From positions 1,550,001-1,614,000 of the forward strand of contig NZ_JAJSAR010000001.1 in assembly GCF_021729085.1 (NCBI RefSeq): DNA of 64,000 nucleotides, in the 5' to 3' direction. The DNA comes from Pseudohongiella sp. O18 (lineage in GTDB: Bacteria > Pseudomonadota > Gammaproteobacteria > Pseudomonadales > Pseudohongiellaceae). Each line of letters starts with the position of its first letter. Position 1 is the stretch's first letter. Positions 8,325 to 18,629 of the stretch are shown piece after piece. The notes below the pieces were generated by a model. The model was not told the origin of the DNA. It was given only the letters and a program-made list of their open reading frames with translations, and did no database searches. A program made the translations under genes and the position numbers.

Positions 8325-9626
8325 ATGAGCACCCGCAAACCCAAGTCATCCATGATCCTGAAAGCCGGCGCCTGTTTGATGGGGCTGATGGCATTGAGCC
8401 CGGTAGCTGTGGCCCAGGACACGATCAAAGTGGGCGTGCTGCACTCACTCTCGGGCACCATGGCCATCAGTGAAACCACACTGAAGGATACCGTGCTGAT
8501 GCTCGTTGAGCAGCAGAACGAGCGTGGTGGAGTGCTTGGCCGACAGCTTGAACCAGTCGTGGTCGACCCCGCATCGGACTGGCCACTGTTTGCAGAGAAG
8601 ACCCGCGAGCTGCTGACCCAGGAAGAAGTCGATGTCATTTTTGGTGCATGGACCTCGGTGTCCCGCAAATCGATGTTGCCAGTCCTGGAGGAGCTAAATG
8701 GCCTGCTGTTCTACCCTGTTCAGTACGAAGGTGAAGAGTCATCCAAAAATATTTTTTATACGGGGGCCGCTCCAAACCAGCAGGCCATTCCTGCTGTTGA
8801 CTATCTGATGAACGAGCTGGGTATTGAGCGCTGGGTGCTGGCCGGTACTGACTACGTGTATCCCCGCACCACCAATCGCATTCTTGAAGCCTATCTGAAA
8901 GCCAATGGTGTTGCTGATGAAGATATCATGATCAATTACACGCCATTCAGCCATTCTGACTGGCAGAGCATCGTTGCAGATATCCGTCGCTTCGGGAGCA
9001 CCGGTAAACCCACGGCAGTTGTTTCCACCATCAATGGCGATGCCAATGTGCCGTTCTATCGTGAATTGAGTAATCAGGGAGTCTCATCGTTCGACATTCC
9101 TGTGATGGCATTCTCCGTCGGTGAAGAAGAGTTGTCCGGTATTGATACACGCCCACTTGTGGGGCACATGGCTGCCTGGAACTACTTCCAGAGTGTCGAT
9201 ACTGCTCAAAACGAAGAATTCATCGACAACTGGCACGACTTCATTGGTAGCGAGTCACGTGTCACCAATGACCCGATGGAAGCGACCTACATCGGTTTCA
9301 ATATGTGGGTGAAAGCCGTTGAGAAAGCCGGCACTACCGATGTAGATGCGGTAGAACAGGCCATGATCGGCATGGAAACACCCAACCTGACTGGCGGAAC
9401 TGCGGTGATGGGCAAGAATCACCATTTGTCCAAGCCTGTTCTGATCGGTGAAATCCAGGAAAACGGCCAGTTCCAGGTTGTCTGGGAAACCGAAGGCCTG
9501 GTGCCCGGTGATGCCTGGTCCGACTACCTGGAAGGTTCCCGCGTGCTGGAAGCCGACTGGACTGATCCTATTCGTTGCGGCAACTACAACACAGTAACTG
9601 AAGTCTGTTCTGGTCAAAGCTACTAA
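8325..9626 (+). CDS. urtA: Urea ABC transporter substrate-binding protein UrtA
   Basis: 433 residues, the usual length for UrtA. A signal peptide runs to about residue 28 (VAVAQ). The start IKVGVLHSLSGTMAISETTLKD is diagnostic of UrtA within the branched-chain amino-acid/amide binding family, as is the LLFYPVQYEGEESSKNIFYTG segment. It captures urea in the periplasm and hands it to UrtBC. The start has a CAGGAG site. It is the first gene of an uninterrupted urtABCDE-ureDABCEFG series. Urea released by the exported ureohydrolases upstream would be a direct substrate. Confidence 0.97.
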   Translation: MSTRKPKSSMILKAGACLMGLMALSPVAVAQDTIKVGVLHSLSGTMAISETTLKDTVLMLVEQQNERGGVLGRQLEPVVVDPASDWPLFAEKTRELLTQEEVDVIFGAWTSVSRKSMLPVLEELNGLLFYPVQYEGEESSKNIFYTGAAPNQQAIPAVDYLMNELGIERWVLAGTDYVYPRTTNRILEAYLKANGVADEDIMINYTPFSHSDWQSIVADIRRFGSTGKPTAVVSTINGDANVPFYRELSNQGVSSFDIPVMAFSVGEEELSGIDTRPLVGHMAAWNYFQSVDTAQNEEFIDNWHDFIGSESRVTNDPMEATYIGFNMWVKAVEKAGTTDVDAVEQAMIGMETPNLTGGTAVMGKNHHLSKPVLIGEIQENGQFQVVWETEGLVPGDAWSDYLEGSRVLEADWTDPIRCGNYNTVTEVCSGQSY

Positions 9627-9665
9627 GACAATTGCTACTGAGTTGCACGGCGACGGAGTCACCTC

Positions 9666-11321
9666 TTGAAACACCTAAGTATTACTGCTGTCCTGGTCTG
9701 GATTGCAATGGCATTCGCTTCTGTGTCGCAGGCACAGGCGCAGTCCCAGGCCGGGTCAGATACCTCTGACCTGGAACCCCTGTTGGCCCGTCTGGTTGAT
9801 GCCAGCCTGAGTGAGGCCGTCGAGTTGATTCCGCAACTCGAGACTCAGGGTGGCCGGGGCATCCTGCCGCTATTCACCGCGATGTTCGACAACTCGCTGG
9901 CCGTCGACCCAGAATCCATGACCTTCTACCGGCTGGCCGAAGATAATTCGGCCACACCGGTCTATCCTCCCGCAGATGCTTCTAACGACGAGGCTGTTCA
10001 GCTGTTGCCGACGGCAGCTGATGAGCTTGAGCGAATCCGGGTCAGCAACCGGCTACGTGTTCTGTTACGTGATGCGATCGCACGCATACGTCTGTTTGAA
10101 GGTGATGCGGAAGAGCGCAGCATAGCGGCGGCGGAGTTACTTTCCCAGATGGGAGAAGATACCGTGCTCTTGCTGCGAGAAGCGCTGGCGTCTGAAGAGG
10201 ATGCTGAGGTTCGCGAAGTTCTGGAAGTCGGTATCGCCATGAACGTGCTGGTCTCCGATGCCCCTGATGAGGAACGACTGCAGGTGGTACCGACGCTTCA
10301 CGGACGCCTGGAGGCACCCGTACGGAATCTGCTGAACAGCCTGCTGGACCCCAATGGCCGTAATGAACAGAACCCTGAAGTGCGTGCGGCGATCGAAGAA
10401 GCCAATGCGGCGATTGACACGCGTATCCGCTTTTACGGATTCATCGAAGAGCTGTTTTATGGACTGAGTCTTGGGTCTGTGCTGTTGCTGGCCGCGATCG
10501 GGTTGGCCGTTACCTTTGGGGTGATGGGTGTAATCAACATGGCACATGGCGAGATGCTGATGCTGGGTGCCTACACCACCTACGTCGTGCAGCTGGTGAT
10601 GCCCGGATTCATCACTTACTCGCTCTGGGTTGCCATTCCCGCCGCTTTCCTGGTGTCTGCCTCAGTAGGTATTCTGATTCAGCGCTACGTTATTCGTTAT
10701 CTGCATGGTCGTCCTCTGGAAACTCTGCTGGCGACCTTTGGTATCAGTCTGATTCTGCAACAGACAGTCCGCACCATATTTTCACCGCTAAACCGTATGG
10801 TGGTCTCACCCGAGTGGATGAGTGGGACAATACAGATAAACCCGGTGCTGGCAATTACCAATAACAGACTATTCATTCTGATATTTTCACTGATTGTGTT
10901 TTTTGCCCTGATGATGATTCTGAGAAAAACCTCTCTGGGACTCCAGGTTCGTGCAGTATCCCAGAACAGGAACATGGCCAAGGCGATGGGGATTAGAACT
11001 GACAGAGTAGATGCGCTGACTTTCGGACTCGGTTCGGGTATTGCTGGGATCGCCGGTGTCGCGCTGAGCCAGCTGACCAACGTGGGCCCTAATCTCGGCC
11101 AGTCGTATATCATCGACTCATTCATGGTTGTTGTGTTCGGCGGTGTCGGTAATCTGTTTGGTACGCTGGTAGGCGCATTCAGCCTGGGTGTATCGAATAA
11201 ATTCCTCGAGCCCGCAGTAGGTGCGGTACTGGCAAAAATTATCACACTGGTCTTTATTATCGTGTTCATCCAGTTCCGTCCCAAGGGCCTGTTCCCGCAG
11301 AAAGGGAGGGCCGCGGAATGA
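9666..11321 (+). CDS. urtB: Urea ABC transporter permease UrtB
   Basis: 551 residues. It starts at TTG with a GGAG site upstream, and no better ATG is available before the signal peptide (cleavage about SQAQA). An N-terminal extracytoplasmic helical domain (about 30-250) precedes a LivH-type permease domain with about eight helices, including the GVMGVINMAHGEMLMLGAY motif. This long form of UrtB is the common bacterial type. It overlaps urtC by four bases, indicating translational coupling. Confidence 0.96.
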   Translation: MKHLSITAVLVWIAMAFASVSQAQAQSQAGSDTSDLEPLLARLVDASLSEAVELIPQLETQGGRGILPLFTAMFDNSLAVDPESMTFYRLAEDNSATPVYPPADASNDEAVQLLPTAADELERIRVSNRLRVLLRDAIARIRLFEGDAEERSIAAAELLSQMGEDTVLLLREALASEEDAEVREVLEVGIAMNVLVSDAPDEERLQVVPTLHGRLEAPVRNLLNSLLDPNGRNEQNPEVRAAIEEANAAIDTRIRFYGFIEELFYGLSLGSVLLLAAIGLAVTFGVMGVINMAHGEMLMLGAYTTYVVQLVMPGFITYSLWVAIPAAFLVSASVGILIQRYVIRYLHGRPLETLLATFGISLILQQTVRTIFSPLNRMVVSPEWMSGTIQINPVLAITNNRLFILIFSLIVFFALMMILRKTSLGLQVRAVSQNRNMAKAMGIRTDRVDALTFGLGSGIAGIAGVALSQLTNVGPNLGQSYIIDSFMVVVFGGVGNLFGTLVGAFSLGVSNKFLEPAVGAVLAKIITLVFIIVFIQFRPKGLFPQKGRAAE

Positions 11322-12469
11322 CATCGTTGCTGGTTAAGTTAGGCGATATGCGCAGCGCGACTTCGGGCACGATTACGCTGTTTGTGATTGTGCTTTTTGT
11401 CAGCACCACACTGGCGTCATTAAGTAATCTGCTGCTGCCTGAAGACTCGGCATTTCATGTCAGTACCTACACAATAACGCTGCTGGGCAAGTATCTGTGT
11501 TATGCCATGCTGGCGCTGGCGGTGGATGTGATCTGGGGCTACTGCGGCATCCTGAGCCTGGGCCATGGGGCGTTTTTTGCGCTGGGTGGTTATGCCATGG
11601 GCATGTATCTGATGCGCCAGATCGGTGACCGGGGTGTCTATGGCAACCCCGAATTACCTGATTTCATGGTGTTCCTGAACTGGGATTCGCTGCCCTGGTT
11701 CTGGCTGGGTATGGATCAATTCTGGTTTGCCATGTTGATGGTGCTGCTGGTGCCCGGGCTGCTGGCCTTTGTATTTGGCTGGCTGGCATTCAGGTCCCGC
11801 GTGACAGGCGTGTATCTGTCCATCATGACGCAGGCGCTGACTTACGCTCTGATGCTGGCTTTCTTTCGCAACGAAACAGGGTTCGGCGGCAATAACGGAC
11901 TGACTGACTTCAAAGATATCCTCGGTGTCAGCCTGACGGAAGACAGCACCCGGGTGACGCTGTTTATGATGACTGCAGTGATGCTTGCACTGGTATTCGC
12001 GACCAGTCGCTATATTCTTGACTCCCGTATGGGGCGGGTCATTATCGCAGTGCGCGACAGCGAGGCACGTGCCCGGTTTCTTGGCTACCGCACTCAGGAC
12101 TACAAGGTCTGGCTGTTTGTTTATTCAGCGCTGATTGCTGCCATGGCCGGTGCTCTCTATGTACCACAGGTTGGCATCATCAATCCCGGTGAGTTCAGTC
12201 CCATCAATTCCATTGAGATTGTGGTCTGGGTTGCTATTGGGGGACGTGGCACGCTTTATGGTGCTGTGGTCGGCGCGATTCTGGTCAGCTACGCCAAGAC
12301 AAGGTTTACTGCATTGATTCCCGAGAGCTGGATCTTCATGCTGGGCGCCCTGTTTGTGATTGTTACCATCTTCCTGCCCAAGGGTCTGGTTGGCATTCTG
12401 CAAAGCCGCTTGCCGGGGTCTTCCGGTGGGGGCAAAGGTAATGCAAATCTGGGGAGGGCGAGCTCATGA
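11318..12469 (+). CDS. urtC: Urea ABC transporter permease UrtC
   Basis: 383 residues of LivM-type permease with 8-10 predicted helices and the family segments WGYCGILSLGHGAFFALGGY and AVRDSEARARFLGY. It forms the membrane channel with UrtB. It starts inside the last codons of urtB and overlaps urtD by four bases. Confidence 0.96.
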   Translation: MTSLLVKLGDMRSATSGTITLFVIVLFVSTTLASLSNLLLPEDSAFHVSTYTITLLGKYLCYAMLALAVDVIWGYCGILSLGHGAFFALGGYAMGMYLMRQIGDRGVYGNPELPDFMVFLNWDSLPWFWLGMDQFWFAMLMVLLVPGLLAFVFGWLAFRSRVTGVYLSIMTQALTYALMLAFFRNETGFGGNNGLTDFKDILGVSLTEDSTRVTLFMMTAVMLALVFATSRYILDSRMGRVIIAVRDSEARARFLGYRTQDYKVWLFVYSALIAAMAGALYVPQVGIINPGEFSPINSIEIVVWVAIGGRGTLYGAVVGAILVSYAKTRFTALIPESWIFMLGALFVIVTIFLPKGLVGILQSRLPGSSGGGKGNANLGRASS

Positions 12470-13248
12470 GCTACAAAGCAGTCAGCGCCCGACCGGATGT
12501 CTCGCACAATGTCATACTTTATATCGAAAATCTATCGGTCAGTTTCGATGGTTTCAAAGCTTTGAACAATCTCAGCCTGTACGTCAACGATGGCGAACTG
12601 CGCTGCCTGATTGGTGCCAATGGTGCGGGCAAAACCACGCTGATGGATGTCATAACCGGCAAGACGCGCTGTGATTCTGGTCAGGTGTGGTTTGGTCAGA
12701 CGATAGATCTGCTAAAGCATGATGAAGCGGCCATAGCGCGACTGGGCATTGGTCGAAAATTTCAGAAACCCACAGTCTTCGAGGCTTTGACGGTTTACGA
12801 GAACCTGGAGTTGTCACTGGCCAGCCACAAGGGCGTCTGGTCGACGCTGATGGCAAAAGTGAGTGCAGCGCAAAAAGATCAGATGGATCAGGTGCTTGAG
12901 ACAATTGGCCTGGTCTCCGAGCGGCATCGCAAGGCAGGTGTGCTGTCTCATGGTCAGAAACAGTGGCTGGAGATTGGCATGCTGTTGACCGCCAACCCCC
13001 GCGTTATGTTGATCGATGAACCTGTTGCCGGCATGACGGCGCAAGAGACTGAGCGCACAGCTGAGTTGCTCAAATCCCTGGCTGGCGAACGCACGGTGAT
13101 TGTCGTGGAACATGATATGGAATTTGTGCGCAGTATTGCGCGTACAGTGACTGTCTTGCATCAGGGGGCCGTACTGGCTGAAGGGACAATGGATCAGGTG
13201 CAAAATAACCGCGACGTCATTGAGGTGTATCTGGGGGAGTCATCATGA
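12466..13248 (+). CDS. urtD: Urea ABC transporter ATPase UrtD
   Basis: 260 residues of ABC ATPase. Walker A is GANGAGKTT near residue 44, the signature region is LSHGQKQWLEIGMLL, Walker B is VMLIDEPVAGM and the H-loop is EHDMEF. The Q-loop context IGRKFQKPTVFEALTV and the LSHGQKQ form of the signature are typical of UrtD rather than LivG. It overlaps both urtC and urtE by four bases. Confidence 0.96.
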   Translation: MSYKAVSARPDVSHNVILYIENLSVSFDGFKALNNLSLYVNDGELRCLIGANGAGKTTLMDVITGKTRCDSGQVWFGQTIDLLKHDEAAIARLGIGRKFQKPTVFEALTVYENLELSLASHKGVWSTLMAKVSAAQKDQMDQVLETIGLVSERHRKAGVLSHGQKQWLEIGMLLTANPRVMLIDEPVAGMTAQETERTAELLKSLAGERTVIVVEHDMEFVRSIARTVTVLHQGAVLAEGTMDQVQNNRDVIEVYLGESS

Positions 13249-13949
13249 CAACGCCAACCATAGCCATCAGTGGTCTGAACCAGCGCTACGGTGGATCCCA
13301 GATTCTCTGGGACGTTGATATTTCGGTGGAGCAGGGCTCCTGTACCTGCATCATGGGCCGAAACGGTGTTGGCAAGACGACACTGCTAAAGTGCCTGATG
13401 GGTTTGCTGCCCATTGACAGCGGCACTATAGAATTGAGCGGAACAGCCATCCAGGACATGCCCGCACATCAAAGGGCACGCGCCGGTATTGGCTTTGTGC
13501 CACAAGGCCGCGAGATATTTCCATTGCTGACCGTGGAGGAAAACCTGCAGACCGGACTGGCGTGCCGTACAGACGGAATAAAAACCATTCCGGATCGCAT
13601 TTTCGAATTGTTCCCGGTATTGGCCGATATGTTGCATCGACGTGGTGGAGACCTGTCAGGTGGACAGCAGCAGCAACTGGCTATCGGCCGTGCGCTGGTG
13701 ACTGACCCGCAGGTTCTGGTGCTGGACGAACCGAATGAGGGCATCCAGCCGAATATCGTCAAACAGATTGGTGACGTCATTATGAAACTGAATTCGGAAG
13801 GTCTGACCGTTATTCTTGTTGAACAAAAACTGGCATTCGCGCGACGTGTCGGTACTGAGTTTCGTTTGATGGAAAAGGGCCGTGTGGTTGCCAGCGATGC
13901 CATGAGTGGACTTAGTGACGAGCTGATTCGACGGCATCTGGCAGTATGA
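13245..13949 (+). CDS. urtE: Urea ABC transporter ATPase UrtE
   Basis: 234 residues of ABC ATPase with Walker A GRNGVGKTT, signature LSGGQQQQLAIGRAL and Walker B VLVLDEPNEGIQPNI; the last is characteristic of UrtE. It is coupled to urtD upstream and to ureD downstream through ATGA-type overlaps, so urea uptake and urease assembly are translated as one chain. Confidence 0.96.
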   Translation: MTTPTIAISGLNQRYGGSQILWDVDISVEQGSCTCIMGRNGVGKTTLLKCLMGLLPIDSGTIELSGTAIQDMPAHQRARAGIGFVPQGREIFPLLTVEENLQTGLACRTDGIKTIPDRIFELFPVLADMLHRRGGDLSGGQQQQLAIGRALVTDPQVLVLDEPNEGIQPNIVKQIGDVIMKLNSEGLTVILVEQKLAFARRVGTEFRLMEKGRVVASDAMSGLSDELIRRHLAV

Positions 13950-14824
13950 CCGCCGCGTTAGCCAGGCCTGCAGCGTCACGCTGGCAGGCATCGCTTGATT
14001 TAAGATTTGCGCAGACAGCCCGCGGCTGTCGCCTGGTGGCCAGTGCCCACAACGGGCCTCTTTACGTGCAAAAACCATTTTATCCGGAAGGCCCTGATCT
14101 GGCGCATGTTTACCTTTTGCACCCACCCGGTGGACTGGTTTCGGGCGACTCTCTGGAGATATCAGTAGCTCTGGGCAATGACGCCAGCGTTCTGGTGACC
14201 ACTCCTGGTGCAGGGCGAGTTTACCGTGCACGAGAAGATCGCACGCTGCAATGGCAGCGCACCAGAATGGTGCTTTCGGAGGGTGCGAATATCGAATACT
14301 TCCCCCAGGAAACCATTATCTATCCCGGCGCGTCTGCCGGTCTTGAAACCCGAGTTGAGTTGAGCGATCAATGCCATTACGTAGGCTGGGAAATCACCTG
14401 CCTGGGTCTGCCGGCCAGTGCGCTGAAATTTGATAGCGGAGAATTCAGGCAGCATTTAGGTATTTTTCGCGATGGCCGGCCACTAATCGTTGAGAATTTC
14501 GTGCTTAACGAGGGCAGTCGCTTTCTGTATGACGCCTCTGTAGGGCTGCGTGGCCAGCCGGTCATGGGCCTGATGGTCGCCGGCCCGTTTGCAGAAAGCC
14601 GTAGCGGCGAAACTGCAGAAATAGTCACCAGTCTGCGATCAGTGACCGATTCCTGTAAGCCTGGAATGCTTTGCAATGTCAGCGTTTTTAACGGCTTTGT
14701 AACGGTTCGCTATCTCGGCAGTTCGTCGGCAGAGGCCAGAGAAATATTCATCCAGTGCTGGCAATTGTTGAGGCCGCTACTGCTCGGACGCGAACACTGC
14801 CCGCCGCGTATATGGGCAACCTGA
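13946..14824 (+). CDS. ureD: Urease accessory protein UreD
   Basis: 292 residues with UreD motifs: HPPGGLVSGD, TTPGAGRVYRA, EYFPQETIIYPGA, and the C-terminal PRIW motif. UreD forms the UreDFG platform that delivers nickel to the apo-urease. It starts within the stop of urtE. About 124 bases separate it from ureA. Confidence 0.95.
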   Translation: MTAALARPAASRWQASLDLRFAQTARGCRLVASAHNGPLYVQKPFYPEGPDLAHVYLLHPPGGLVSGDSLEISVALGNDASVLVTTPGAGRVYRAREDRTLQWQRTRMVLSEGANIEYFPQETIIYPGASAGLETRVELSDQCHYVGWEITCLGLPASALKFDSGEFRQHLGIFRDGRPLIVENFVLNEGSRFLYDASVGLRGQPVMGLMVAGPFAESRSGETAEIVTSLRSVTDSCKPGMLCNVSVFNGFVTVRYLGSSSAEAREIFIQCWQLLRPLLLGREHCPPRIWAT

Positions 14825-14948
14825 TGCAGGCTGATGGGCGTCAGGTACCTGACATGCCGGCGGGGCTGGCAAACTTTGTGCATAGGCACATGCATGTTTA
14901 TGAATGATGTGACCCCGTCACCTGAACTTCTACCCCGGTGAAACGATC

Positions 14949-15251
14949 ATGGAACTGTTACCCAGAGAAAAAGACAAGTTAATGCTATTCACAGCCGCTT
15001 TGCTGGCTGAACGCCGTCTGGCCAGGGGCCTCAAACTGAATTATCCAGAGGCTGTTGCCCTGGTTTCAATGGCCATCATCGAGGGTGCCCGGGACGGCAA
15101 AACCGTGGCGGAACTGATGAGCGAGGGCAAGCAGGTACTGAGCAGTGATCAGGTGATGGAAGGGGTCGCTGAGTTGATGCCTGAAGTTCAGGTTGAGGCA
15201 ACATTTCCTGACGGCACCAAATTGGTCACCGTGCACAATCCCATCAACTGA
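14949..15251 (+). CDS. ureA: Urease gamma subunit
   Basis: 100 residues, the normal length for the separate gamma subunit. The start [20 protein letters not shown] and the [22 protein letters not shown] segment are highly conserved in UreA. The separate gamma, beta and alpha genes are the usual bacterial arrangement. Confidence 0.97.
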   Translation: MELLPREKDKLMLFTAALLAERRLARGLKLNYPEAVALVSMAIIEGARDGKTVAELMSEGKQVLSSDQVMEGVAELMPEVQVEATFPDGTKLVTVHNPIN

Positions 15252-15260
15252 GCACCGCAA

Positions 15261-15617
15261 GTGAGAATTTTCATGACACCAGATAACGGCAGCGGAAACA
15301 TGATTCCTGGTCAGGTTGTGACGGCTGACGACGACATTACCATTAACGATGGTCGAACACGTCTTCTTCTGTCTGTGGAAAACACTGGCGACAGACCGGT
15401 TCAGATTGGCTCTCACTATCACTTCGCCGAGGTTAATCCTGCTTTGCGACTGGACAGAGCCGCGGCACGGGGGCATCACCTGAATATCGCCGCGGGCACC
15501 GCCGTACGTTTTGAACCGGGTCAGACCCGCGAGGTCGAGCTGGTGCCATTTGCCGGTGCCCGGCGCGTTGTCGGATTCCGTGGTGAAGTCATGGGTGACC
15601 TGGATACTTTAAAATAA
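15261..15617 (+). CDS. ureB: Urease beta subunit
   Basis: 118 residues from the GTG at 15261, or 114 from the ATG at 15273. Neither start has an ideal ribosome site, and GTGAGAAT may itself serve the ATG. Conserved segments are [29 protein letters not shown] and [15 protein letters not shown]. It lies ten bases after ureA and 15 bases before ureC. Confidence 0.96.
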   Translation: MRIFMTPDNGSGNMIPGQVVTADDDITINDGRTRLLLSVENTGDRPVQIGSHYHFAEVNPALRLDRAAARGHHLNIAAGTAVRFEPGQTREVELVPFAGARRVVGFRGEVMGDLDTLK

Positions 15618-15631
15618 GGGGAGAACTGACT

Positions 15632-17341
15632 TTGGCCACAATCGATCGCACAAGTTATGCACAAATGTTCGGCCCCACTGTCGGTGACCGGGTTCGCCTG
15701 GCAGATACTGATCTGTGGGTTGAAGTGGAATACGATCACACCCAGTATGGAGACGAGGTCAAATTTGGTGGCGGCAAGGTTGTACGCGACGGCATGGGAC
15801 AAAGCCAGTGTGGCGACAGCGAAAGCATGGACCTGGTTATCACCAATGCCCTGATCATCGACTATTGGGGTATTGTAAAAGCAGATGTTGGCATTAAACA
15901 CGGACGGGTGCATCACATCGGCAAGGCCGGTAACCCGGATGTCCAGCAGGGCGTCAATATCATCATCGGTCCTGGTACAGAAATCGTGGCAGGCGAGGGC
16001 TGCATCCTGACAGCAGGAGGTGTCGACTCACACATTCACTTTATTTGTCCGCAGCAGGTAGAGGAGGCCTTGATGTCCGGGGTGACCACCATGATTGGTG
16101 GCGGTACCGGCCCAGCCACCGGCACCAAGGCAACCACTTGTACTCCCGGTATCTGGAATATGGCGCGCATGCTGCAGGCAACCGATCAGATGCCCATGAA
16201 CCTGGGCTTTCTCGGCAAAGGCAATGGCAGCACACCGGAGCCGCTGGTGGAGCAGTTACGTGCAGGTGCCTGTGGCCTGAAACTGCATGAGGACTGGGGT
16301 ACGACGCCGGCATCGATAAATAATTGCCTGAACGTTGCTGACGACTACGATGTGCAGGTTGCCATTCATACCGATACCCTGAATGAATCCGGCTTTGTGG
16401 ATGACACCATTGATGCCTTCAAGGGTCGTGCCATTCATACCTACCATACTGAAGGCGCAGGAGGTGGTCATGCGCCCGATATTATCAAGGCGTGCTCTCT
16501 GCCAAACGTATTACCCTCATCAACCAACCCGACACGACCGTACACAGTAAATACCGTTGATGAACATCTGGATATGCTGATGGTCTGCCATCATCTGGAC
16601 TCGGCCATACCGGAAGATGTCGCTTTTGCCGATTCGCGTATCCGCAAGGAAACTATCGCCGCAGAGGATATTCTTCATGACCTCGGCGCTTTCAGCATGA
16701 TTGCCTCAGACTCACAGGCCATGGGCCGGGTGGGTGAAGTAATAACACGAACCTGGCAGACCGCGCACAAAATGAAAGTGCAGCGTGGTCAGCTGGATGA
16801 TCCTGACGGCATCACAAGGGCTGACAACTTCCGAGTGAAACGCTACATCGCTAAATACACCATCAACCCGGCAATCACGCACGGTGTCGGGCATGAGGTC
16901 GGCTCAATTGAGGTCGGCAAAATGGCTGACCTTGTACTCTGGAAGCCGGCGTTTTTTGGTGTCAAACCCTCGCTGATCATAAAGTCTGGTTTTATAGCAG
17001 CAGCGCCTATGGGGGACCCCAATGCATCCATTCCGACGCCCCAGCCGGTGCACTATCGGTCTATGTTTGGCGCTTACGGCGCGGCGGCAGCGGCGCTGTC
17101 AGTAACCTTCACCAGTCAACTGGCGCTGGATGCCGGGGACATAAATTCGCTGGGCTTGCAACGACGACTGGTAGCCTGTCGAAATGTGAGAGCGATGCGC
17201 AAAAGTGACATGAAACTCAACAGCTGGCTGCCCACTATTGAGGTGGACGCGCAAACCTACGAAGTCAGGGCAGACGGTGTGTTGCTGACCTGTGAGCCCG
17301 CCTCTGTGCTGCCGATGGCACAGCGGTACTTTCTGTTTTAA
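15632..17341 (+). CDS. ureC: Urease alpha (catalytic) subunit
   Basis: 569 residues, the family's standard length. It starts at TTG with a strong AAGGGGAG site. The nickel ligands and carbamylated lysine are visible: the His pair in [11 protein letters not shown], the Lys in [12 protein letters not shown], and the His residues in [13 protein letters not shown] and [12 protein letters not shown]. The mobile-flap Cys-His is in MVCHHLD, and the metal Asp is in [11 protein letters not shown]. It hydrolyses urea to ammonia and carbamate in the cytoplasm. Nothing indicates inactivation. Confidence 0.98.
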   Translation: MATIDRTSYAQMFGPTVGDRVRLADTDLWVEVEYDHTQYGDEVKFGGGKVVRDGMGQSQCGDSESMDLVITNALIIDYWGIVKADVGIKHGRVHHIGKAGNPDVQQGVNIIIGPGTEIVAGEGCILTAGGVDSHIHFICPQQVEEALMSGVTTMIGGGTGPATGTKATTCTPGIWNMARMLQATDQMPMNLGFLGKGNGSTPEPLVEQLRAGACGLKLHEDWGTTPASINNCLNVADDYDVQVAIHTDTLNESGFVDDTIDAFKGRAIHTYHTEGAGGGHAPDIIKACSLPNVLPSSTNPTRPYTVNTVDEHLDMLMVCHHLDSAIPEDVAFADSRIRKETIAAEDILHDLGAFSMIASDSQAMGRVGEVITRTWQTAHKMKVQRGQLDDPDGITRADNFRVKRYIAKYTINPAITHGVGHEVGSIEVGKMADLVLWKPAFFGVKPSLIIKSGFIAAAPMGDPNASIPTPQPVHYRSMFGAYGAAAAALSVTFTSQLALDAGDINSLGLQRRLVACRNVRAMRKSDMKLNSWLPTIEVDAQTYEVRADGVLLTCEPASVLPMAQRYFLF

Positions 17342-17352
17342 GGAAACACGAC

Positions 17353-17931
17353 ATGTTGGAAGTTTGCGAACGACTCGGCACTGAAGCCTCCTGTGCGATT
17401 GATGCGCGGATTATCCTGACGCATGAGCAACGGGACCGCGGACGGCTAAGAGCATTCTCGCCGGAAGGTGAGGAAGTGCGAATCTTTCTGTCGCGTGGGA
17501 CGCCCCTGCAAGTGGGAGAGTTCCTGCGTTGCAGGTGCGGGCGCCACGTACTCGTTGAAGGTGCTATCGAGCCAGTCGCCATCGCGCGTTGTGACGATTG
17601 GCTGCTGTTTGCAAAAGCCTGTTATCACCTGGGCAATCGCCACGTAAAACTGCAGGTTTCTGAATTGAGCCTGAGTATTCAGAGAGATCATGTACTTGAA
17701 GACATGTTGACCCAGCTGGGCCTGAAGGTTGAGCACGGGCACGATGTCTTCATCCCTGAGTCTGGTGCCTATTTTCAAAATCAGCCTCACTCGCATGCAC
17801 ATCACCATTCACATGGGCATGCTCACGAACATTCGCACGAGCACCATCACGACAAAGAGGACTCGCACGCCGAACAGGCTGCAATCACGATTGGAGAAGC
17901 CGGTGACAGGACCCGCCACAATCACCACTGA
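17353..17931 (+). CDS. ureE: Urease accessory protein UreE with histidine-rich tail
   Basis: 192 residues. The N-terminal domain (about 1-70) and metallochaperone domain (75-145, with CYHLGNRHVKLQV) are followed by a histidine-rich tail (about 147-180, more than a dozen His) that should bind several nickel ions. The tail is longer than in many UreE proteins and suggests nickel storage or low-nickel habitats. Its 3' end overlaps the chosen ureF start by 29 bases. Confidence 0.95.
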   Translation: MLEVCERLGTEASCAIDARIILTHEQRDRGRLRAFSPEGEEVRIFLSRGTPLQVGEFLRCRCGRHVLVEGAIEPVAIARCDDWLLFAKACYHLGNRHVKLQVSELSLSIQRDHVLEDMLTQLGLKVEHGHDVFIPESGAYFQNQPHSHAHHHSHGHAHEHSHEHHHDKEDSHAEQAAITIGEAGDRTRHNHH

Positions 17932-18586
17932 CCTGATGCTGCTGCGCCTGATGCAGCTGTGCAGCCCGGGGTTGCCAGTAGGTGCTTATGCATTCTCGCA
18001 GGGACTTGAGTACGCGATTGAGGCCTCCTGGGTGAAAAATCGAGATGAGGTGGCGGACTGGCTCGGCACACAGATTCGTTTCTCGCTGGCACGTCTGGAC
18101 CTGCCAGTCCTGCTGCGCCTTAGTGATGCGCATCGACTAAATGATGATGCTGCTGTTCAGTGGTGGAATGACTTTCTACTGGCGAGCCGTGAGACTCACG
18201 AACTGCAGTTGACTGATACAGCGACGGGAGAGGCACTGATCAGACTGCTGCCGACGCTGACTATTGATCCGCCGCGCTGGCAAGGCCGCAGCAGCTTTGC
18301 CACGGTATTCAGTTATGTTGCAGCGCAGTGGCAGATTCCAGCACAGATGGTTGCGCTTGGTTATGGCTGGGCCTGGTTGGAAAACCAGGTAAACGCGGCA
18401 ACCAAGCTCGTGCCGCTCGGTCAGTCCCAGGCACAGAGTCTGATTCAACAATTGCAGCAGGATCTGCCGACTGCGATTGAGCAGGCAAGAGAGCTTACTG
18501 ACGATGAACTGGGCATGACGCTGCCGGCCCTCAGTCTGGCCAGCATGTACCATGAGACTCAATACACAAGGCTTTTCCGCTCATGA
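17903..18586 (+). CDS. ureF: Urease accessory protein UreF
   Basis: 227 residues from a GTG at 17903, chosen because GGAG lies about seven bases upstream and the length then matches the family; more upstream starts would run deep inside ureE. Motifs: [20 protein letters not shown] near the N-terminus, and a C-terminal [13 protein letters not shown] tail that contacts UreG/UreD. It regulates GTPase-dependent nickel delivery by UreG. Confidence 0.94.
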   Translation: MTGPATITTDLMLLRLMQLCSPGLPVGAYAFSQGLEYAIEASWVKNRDEVADWLGTQIRFSLARLDLPVLLRLSDAHRLNDDAAVQWWNDFLLASRETHELQLTDTATGEALIRLLPTLTIDPPRWQGRSSFATVFSYVAAQWQIPAQMVALGYGWAWLENQVNAATKLVPLGQSQAQSLIQQLQQDLPTAIEQARELTDDELGMTLPALSLASMYHETQYTRLFRS

Positions 18587-18629
18587 GCGCCAAGCCGATG
18601 CTTACCCAAAACAAATCAGGAGACTGCTA

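Noticed and set aside
17729-18586. A longer ureF starting inside ureE.
   Set aside because: The extra N-terminus is low-quality sequence from the His-rich ureE region read in another frame. The GTG at 17903 has a proper ribosome site and gives the normal length.
18552-18629. An extended ureG start.
   Set aside because: It would overlap ureF without a ribosome site. The ATG at 18630 follows AGGAG and the protein then begins just before the P-loop, as usual.
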